Part shown: piece by piece, positions 14,657-19,145 of the stretch
Numbering within the stretch: position 1 is the stretch's first letter
Layout: each line of letters begins with the position of its first letter
Assembly (NCBI GenBank): GCA_963830775.1
Contig: CAWHNT010000004.1
Location: 1 to 19,145 of the forward strand
Reading direction: 5' to 3'
DNA: 19,145 nt
DNA from: CAWHNT01 sp963830775
GTDB taxonomy: Bacteria; Pseudomonadota; Alphaproteobacteria; Geminicoccales; Geminicoccaceae
Translations under genes and position numbers: made by a program
Notes under the pieces: generated by a model
Database searches by the model: none
The model's input: only the letters and a program-made list of their open reading frames with translations
What the model was told of the DNA's origin: nothing

Positions 14657-15934
14657 ATGCTGTCCGCGATCGCCACGCCAACCCTCCCCCTGCCCGCGCA
14701 GGCCGAGCCCCAAGCTGCCGGCACCGACCCCGTGGCCGCGTCATTCCTGGCCGCCCTCATGGCGGCCCTGGGCGGCATGCAGCCAGCGGGTCCGCTGCCG
14801 GCAGTCGGTGAGGCTGCAACGGCCAATGCAGGCTCTACCACTGGCTCGGTCCCGGCCCTCGGGCTGGGCGCAGTTGCAGTGACGCCGCTCCGGGCGCAGC
14901 CGGCCCTAGAGCCCGCTCAGGTCGTGGCCCCAGCAGCAGCGCCGGCGTCGCCGATCCCCGAGCCAACTGTATTGGCAGCGGCGCCGGCTTCAACCACCAC
15001 CCAACCACTTGTACCGGCTCTGGCAGCAGCGCCGGCTTCGCCGGCCACCCAACCACCTGTGCCGGCCCCTACCGATGCACCGGCAGAGACCGTGCTGTCG
15101 GCCTCTGCATCGACCCCGGTCACGGCGCTCCTGGCGGCGCTTTCGGGGCAGGACACCGCCACGCCCGACCTCATCGTTCCCGAGGGAAGCGCCGGCAACG
15201 AGCGGCCTGCTAGCAGCCCCCGTCGGGGTTCCACCGCCGCGCCAGCTTCAGCACGCGCCATTTCGCATTCACAGCTCACAGCGCAGAGCACGGACCCCTC
15301 TGCGGTGGCTCCTGCTCCAACGGAGAACGACGATGGCCTAAGCCCACCATCGCCGTCCCCGCTTTCGTCGACGGCGGATTTGCCGAGCCCGACGCAGGAC
15401 CAAAGGCCACGCTCAGTTCCTGCGGACGGAACGGCAGGAGCCGCATCGATCGCGCATCATGCCGCCGTTGCCGCGCATGACATGGTCCCGTCAGCGGCTT
15501 CCGTCCCAGCAACGCCCCCACCGGCGCTGCCGCGGGTGACGCTGCCGCATCTCGCGGCCGGCATGGTCGCCGCGGTGTCGCAGCAGCAGGACCGGCTGAC
15601 ACTCCAGCTTGACCCTGCCGAGCTTGGCCGTGTCGAGGTGGCCCTGCGCGTCGACGATGGTGGCAAGCTGCACGCTGCCTTCGCGATCGAGCGGCCCGAG
15701 ACGCTGAGCCTGCTCCAGCGCGATGCGCGTGGGCTAGAGCAGATGCTCGCCGGCAGCGGGCTGCAGCTCGCCAATGCCGGCCTGAGCTTCAATCTGCGTC
15801 GCGAGGGCGGCCAACCGGGCGGAGGCTCGGCGCGTGCATCCTCGCAGCCCGAGACCGGCTCACCAGGACGGCCGATCGCGACAGCCGGCATCGTCCGCCG
15901 CCCGTCGCGCGGCCTCCTCGATCTGAGTGTCTGA
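14657..15934 (+). CDS. fliK: Flagellar hook-length control protein FliK
   Basis: ATG at 14657 gives 425 residues, no frame break. The long Ala/Pro/Ser/Thr-rich ruler region (residues about 20-290) carries three short tandem repeats. The C-terminal Flg_hook domain (about 295-400) contains LPHLAAGMVAAVSQQQDRLT, LQLDPAELGRVEVALRVDDG and LLQRDARGLEQMLAGSGLQL followed by SFNLR. FliK is exported during hook growth, measures hook length and contacts the FlhB switch domain to change export specificity. A sigma-54 promoter lies immediately upstream, and its predicted start site leaves only about five leader bases, so translation is leaderless or begins further in. flgD follows about 26 bases later; the two are probably cotranscribed. 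Confidence 0.93.
   Translation: MLSAIATPTLPLPAQAEPQAAGTDPVAASFLAALMAALGGMQPAGPLPAVGEAATANAGSTTGSVPALGLGAVAVTPLRAQPALEPAQVVAPAAAPASPIPEPTVLAAAPASTTTQPLVPALAAAPASPATQPPVPAPTDAPAETVLSASASTPVTALLAALSGQDTATPDLIVPEGSAGNERPASSPRRGSTAAPASARAISHSQLTAQSTDPSAVAPAPTENDDGLSPPSPSPLSSTADLPSPTQDQRPRSVPADGTAGAASIAHHAAVAAHDMVPSAASVPATPPPALPRVTLPHLAAGMVAAVSQQQDRLTLQLDPAELGRVEVALRVDDGGKLHAAFAIERPETLSLLQRDARGLEQMLAGSGLQLANAGLSFNLRREGGQPGGGSARASSQPETGSPGRPIATAGIVRRPSRGLLDLSV
14933..15070 (+). repeat. Imperfect tandem repeats inside fliK
   Basis: Units at 14933-14974 (42 bp), 14975-15022 (48 bp) and 15023-15070 (48 bp) encode AAAPASPIPEPTVL, AAAPASTTTQPLVPAL and AAAPASPATQPPVPAP. They keep frame and may set ruler length. 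Repeat number could vary between strains. Confidence 0.7.
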
Positions 15935-15960
15935 CCAAGAGCCCGCCGAGAGGCACCCGC

Positions 15961-16643
15961 ATGGTTATCGCCGCCACCACCTCCGCCACTGCCTGCCACC
16001 GGGAGTCCCGAAGCCGCAGTCCACGAGCTCGATCGCGGCCAGCTTCGACTCGTTCCTGCAGCTTCTCACTGCCCAGCTGGCGCACCAGGATCCGCTCTCG
16101 CCGCTGGACGCCTCTCAGTTCACCAACCAGCTGGTCCAATTCAGCTCGGTCGAGCAGGCGATCCAGACCAACAGCCAGCTCAAGCAGCTGACCGGCCTGA
16201 TCGAGAGCAGCTCGCTCACTTCGGCGCTGGGCTTCATCGGCCTTGATGTCGCCTACAACGCCAGCCAAGTCGGGCTGGGCACGGACGGCGATGCAGCCTG
16301 CGAGTACAGCTTGCCGCAAGGGGCCGAGGAGGTCGCCATCACGATCCGCGACGCCAACGGCGCCGTTGTCCATCAGGGCACGGGCTCTCTTGGCGCGGGC
16401 CGTCACAGCTACAGCTGGGACGGGCGCAAGCCGGACGGCGTGCGGGCCGAGGCCGGGCTCTACCGGATCGAGGTCCGGGCCAACGATGCCGAGGGCAAGG
16501 CGCTTCAGGTCAATCGCGAGACACAAGGGCGGGTCGAGGCGGTCGAGACCGACACGGACGGCCTCCGGCTCGTGATCGGTGGCGTGCCGGTGCCGCTTGA
16601 GCAAGTGCGTACAGTCAGCCGCCAGCCTGCTGCTGCCACCTGA
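15961..16643 (+). CDS. flgD: Flagellar hook assembly (capping) protein FlgD, one frameshift near the start
   Basis: ATG at 15961 has GAGAGG at 15948-15953. It begins MVIAATTSATA, then a break near 15990 moves to the frame that reads PPGVPKPQSTSSIAASFDSF LQLLTAQLAHQDPLSPLDAS QFTNQLVQFSSVEQAIQTN, the FlgD N-terminal signature. The FlgD Ig-like/TUDOR part follows: VAITIRDANGAVV, HSYSWDGRKPDGVRAEAGLY RIEVRAND, ending VIGGVPVPLEQVRTV. The break-free alternative from GTG 15927, overlapping the fliK stop, would give an Arg/His-rich start unlike FlgD, so it is less likely. FlgD caps the growing hook and is needed for FlgE polymerisation. It lies between fliK and flgE in a hook-gene run. Confidence 0.93.
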
Positions 16644-16676
16644 ACCAACCTGTCGAGAAGACAAAGGAAGCGCCCG

Positions 16677-18012
16677 ATGAGCTTGTATGGTTCGTTGTTC
16701 TCAGGTGTGGCCGGGCTGTCGGCGCAGAGCCGCGCCATGGGCATGATCTCGGACAATGTCGCCAACGTGAACACGCCGGCCTACAAGGCCTCGGTGCCGC
16801 AATTCTCGAGCCTGGTCACCGGCCGGACCGGGCCCAACGGCTACAGCCCGGGCGGGGTTCGAGCGATGACCGGCCAGAGCGTCGCCGTGCAGGGCCTGAT
16901 TGCAGGGCAGCACCTCACCCACCGATGCCGCCATTTCCGGGCCCGGCTTCTTCGTCGTCAACAACGCGCCCGACGCCGCAGGCGAGCAGCTCTACACCCG
17001 TGCCGGCTCCTTTACGCCCGATCATCTAGGCAATATGCGCACCGCATCGGGCTTCTATGTGCAGGGCTGGGCACTCGACGCCGATCAGCAGGTCATCGAC
17101 ATGGACCAGTTGGAGACCGTCAACGTGCGCGGCATCGCCGGGGTGGCCCGGCCCTCCACGGCCGTCAGCATTGGCGCCAACCTGAATGCCGATCAAGGCC
17201 CCTATGTGGGTGCCTATGCCGCTGGTGACCTTGCCGCCAACGCGAATGGCGGCGCAAACCCTGTCCAGCCCAGCTTCACCCGGGCCGTGCAGGTCTATGA
17301 CAGCCTGGGCCGGCCACACGACGTCACGCTCGCGTTCCTGCGCACTGGTGCGCCGGGCAACTGGACCGTCGAGGTCTACGGGGCCGCTGCCGAGCTCGAT
17401 CCCGCGACCCACCCCGACGGCCTCCTGGCGAGCGGCACGGTGACCTTCAACGGCGACGGCAGCCTTGGGGCAGTGAACGTCACGCCTGTGGCCCGGGTGC
17501 CACTGCCGGCTCCGTCCAGGCCGCCTGGGCGGCCGCTGTCGGTGCCGATCCGAGCGAGATCACCTTCGACTTCGGCACCGTGGGCGAGACCGACGGGCTG
17601 GGCCAATTTCGAGCCCCACCGATGTTGCCTTCGTGACCCAAAACGGGGCGGAGGTCGGCGAGCTCAACGGGGTCGCGATCGACGACGAAGGCTATGTTCT
17701 GGGCTCGTTCACCAACGGCGAGCAGCGCCGGCTCTATCGGCTGCCGATCGCCACGTTCGCGAGTCCCGCGGCCCTGGAGGCCCGCTCCGGCAATGTCTAC
17801 GCCCAGACCAGCGCGTCGGGCGAGTTCAACCTGCGGGCCGCCGGCGACGGCGGCGCGGGCACCGTGAGCCGTCGGCACTCGAGGCCGCGAACATCGATCT
17901 CGCCGACGAGTTCACCCGAATGATCGTCACCCAGCGCGCCTATTCCGCCAATGCCCGCGTCATCACAACCGCAGATGAGATGCTGGACGAGCTCATCCGT
18001 ATCAGTCGTTGA
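16677..18012 (+). CDS. flgE: Flagellar hook protein FlgE with several frameshifts
   Basis: ATG at 16677 after AAAGGAAG. N-terminal D0 domain: MSLYGSLFSGVAGLSAQSRA, MGMISDNVANVNTPAYKAS. After a break near 16905 the next frame gives AAISGPGFFVVNN and YTRAGSFTPDHLGNMRTASG FYVQGW, then QVYDSLGRPHDVTLAFLRTG and GTVTFNGDGSLG. Breaks near 17505, 17610 and 17870 lead through ITFDFGTVGETDGLGQF, GVAIDDEGYVLGSFTNGEQR RLYRLPIATF and the C-terminal ALEAANIDLADEFTRMIVTQ RAYSANARVITTADEMLDEL with TGA at 18010-18012. About 445 residues in total. FlgE builds the hook. Each break is a single base and the family sequence continues on the far side, which suggests sequence errors. Confidence 0.94.
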
Positions 18013-18167
18013 GCCGTTGCTATGAGCAGGTCACGATGCCAAGTATCTTTAGTTTACGTTACTTAACTTCAATCAGGAGGCTTTGTTTACACTTCTTAAG
18101 CTGAACGGCGTAAGAAGAGAGAGACAGGGCGCTGGGACGAGAACCCAGAGCGTGGCGGAGATGCCTC
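18013..18167. promoter_or_regulatory. AT-rich control region between flgE and sciP with a perfect dyad
   Basis: This gap is clearly more AT-rich than the flanking genes. CTTCTTA (18092-18098) and TAAGAAG (18111-18117) form perfect 7-bp arms around 12 bases. TTTACGTTACTTAAC at 18052-18066 resembles a CtrA site (TTAA-N7-TTAA) with one mismatch and one base less spacing. AGGAGG at 18075-18080 has no ATG after it at usable distance. No T-run follows the dyad, so an operator is more likely than a terminator. Confidence 0.4.
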
Positions 18168-18472
18168 ATGGTGGAGCGGACAGGACGGGGAACGCCGGAG
18201 GTTCCCAGAAGCGGCGAGGAAGGCAGCCTCGGCGACCTGCCGCCGCCCGACACGTTGCGATGGGTGTACCGGCGCAAGGCGCAGGTGGTCGAAGCCGTGC
18301 GCGCAGGTCGCCTCAGCTTCGAGAACGCGTGCTGCGCTACAATATCTCGCCCGAGGAATTCAGCTCCTGGGAGCGCGCGATGGACCATCTGGGTGCCCGG
18401 GGCCTGCGGGTGACCCGGCTGAAGGAGGTCCCGCGCGCCGGCCGGCCGGCGGCCCCGCAGGAGCGCTCTTAA
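18168..18472 (+). CDS. sciP: SciP-like CtrA inhibitor (DUF1153), one frameshift
   Basis: ATG at 18168, GGCGGAG just upstream. The product of about 101 residues reads SLGDLPPPDTLRWVYRRKAQ VVEAVRAGRLSFEN, then after a break near 18328 LRYNISPEEFSSWERAMDHL GARGLRVTRLKEV, ending at TAA 18470-18472. LPPPDTxRWVxRRKAxVVxAV and the following HTH (YxLSxEEFxxWxRAxxxxGxxGLR) define SciP. In Caulobacter SciP blocks CtrA-driven transcription in swarmer cells. The gene lies between flgE and fliF, and CtrA-type boxes occur here and at 13076, so it probably tunes this same locus. N-terminal 20 residues and the Pro/Arg-rich tail are extra to the core domain. Confidence 0.9.
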
Positions 18473-18477
18473 CCATT
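18470..18477 (+). promoter_or_regulatory. CtrA-type box TTAACCAT upstream of fliF
   Basis: TTAACCAT overlaps the sciP stop codon and lies 64-71 bases before the fliF ATG. The same 8-mer occurs upstream of the FhlB-like gene at 13083-13076. It is a single box here, so support is weaker than for the tandem pair. Confidence 0.45.
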
Positions 18478-18540
18478 CGTTCAGCAAGGCGGCCGTAACC
18501 TCGCCCTGCCTCCCTGCACGTTCGGGGAGCGGGGCTGGAC

Positions 18541-19145
18541 ATGGACGCGAGAGCGAGAGCGGAGCTGGAGGGTACGGCGGGTCGGCCACGCCGCAGGAGC
18601 GGCCGGCCGGTGCCCTGGGCTTCCTGCGGGCACTCGGCCCGGGTCGGATCGCGGCCCTGGGCGGGGTGGCTTTGGCGCTTGCGGCCTTCTTCGCCTTCAT
18701 CATCTGGCGGGCAAGCGTTCCGGATTACACGCTGCTGTTTTCCGGGCTCGAGCTCACCGATAGCCAGCGCCTCGTCCAGCGCCTGGACGAGATGGGCATG
18801 CCGTATCGGCTGAGTGCCGGCGGTGACGCCATCATGGTCCCGACCGATCGTGTCCTCCGCCTTCGCATGAGCCTGGCCGAGGAGGGGATGCCGGTCGGGT
18901 CGGCCGTCGGCTACGAGCTGCTCGACCGGCAGGCCCCTTCGGCACCGCGAGGTGCAAGCCAACATCAACCTCCATCGCGCAATCGAGGGCGAGCTTGCGC
19001 GGTCCATCGGCACCCTCCGGCAGGTGCGCTCCGCCCGGGTCCACATCAACCTTCCCAGGCGCGAGCTCTTCGCCCGACAGGCCAAGCCGTCTTCAGCCTT
19101 CATCGTCCTCTCCTTGCGAGGGGGCGAGCTGGAAAGCAGCAGGTA
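18541..19145 (+). CDS. fliF: Flagellar MS-ring protein FliF (5' part, frameshifted, runs off the window)
   Basis: ATG at 18541 with GGGAG at about 18525-18530. After a break near 18600 it gives FLRALGPGRIAALGGVALAL AAFFAFIIW (first transmembrane helix), then VPDYTLLFSGLELTDSQRLV QRLDEMGMPYRLSAGGDAIM and VPTDRVLRLRMSLAEEGMPV. A second break near 18940 leads to VQANINLHRAIEGELARSIG TLRQVRSARVHINLPRRELF, the YscJ/FliF ring-building motif 1 region. About 200 of the usual 530-570 residues are present. FliF forms the MS ring in the inner membrane, the base of the motor. The 17-residue basic N-terminus before the helix is normal. It follows sciP with its own upstream CtrA-type box. Confidence 0.93.

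Noticed and set aside
15927..15990. GTG start for flgD overlapping the fliK stop without a frameshift
   Set aside because: It gives an Arg/His-rich N-terminus unlike FlgD, while ATG 15961 has a ribosome site and a FlgD-like start once one frame break is accepted.
18083..18167. TTG start after AGGAGG as the beginning of an extended sciP-region protein
   Set aside because: Spacing to the TTG is only two bases, and its frame is not the SciP N-terminal frame; ATG 18168 gives the family-like start.

Overview
The window is high-GC DNA whose gene content points to a flagellated alphaproteobacterium, most likely of a Rhodospirillales/Geminicoccales-like lineage. The evidence is a SciP/DUF1153 gene next to flgE and fliF, a one-cysteine DksA, a FhlB-like export-switch domain coupled to fliO-fliP, CtrA-type TTAACCAT boxes and a textbook sigma-54 promoter in front of fliK. 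No rRNA, tRNA or CRISPR array was seen.

Region 1 (1-1777) holds two divergent alpha/beta-hydrolases: a Tat-type dienelactone-hydrolase-family protein whose nucleophile Cys is Ala, and an arylformamidase-like hydrolase cut by an IS. Region 2 (1780-3965) is an IS630 element interrupted by a second, opposite-strand IS630. The inner element (2510-3675) sits between TA duplications in a palindromic target, and removing it in silico restores the outer transposase frame. The outer element stops at a C16 tract. Region 3 (3966-8782) holds a Rid-family protein divergent from a TetR regulator with two CGTAT-type palindromes between them, a PL6-like beta-helix protein divergent from a lipoprotein with a perfect CRP-type box between them, and a CodA-like deaminase. 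Region 4 (8882-11405) is a toxin-antitoxin remnant (overlapping antitoxin and truncated PIN toxin), followed by an IS4-type transposase remnant split by an IS1182-type element.

Region 5 (11402-19145) is a flagellar locus. fliP, fliO, a small helical protein and a FhlB-like gene form a minus-strand operon with 4-base overlaps. A MoeB/ThiF-type E1 enzyme is divergent from it, across two tandem CtrA-type boxes. dksA, fliK, flgD, flgE, sciP and a partial fliF follow on the plus strand. The picture is a CtrA/SciP and sigma-54 controlled hook, basal body and export gene set.

Single-base frameshifts are unusually frequent, roughly 1 to 1.5 per kb. They hit conserved flagellar genes (flgD, flgE, sciP, fliF) as well as accessory genes, and in each case the adjacent frame continues the family sequence. 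Sequencing or assembly error is the likeliest cause, so reading frames given here are reconstructions across these breaks. No wholly new multi-gene system is evident. The most informative signals are the two nested IS insertions, the catalytic-residue losses in three metabolic enzymes, and the regulatory sites around the flagellar genes.
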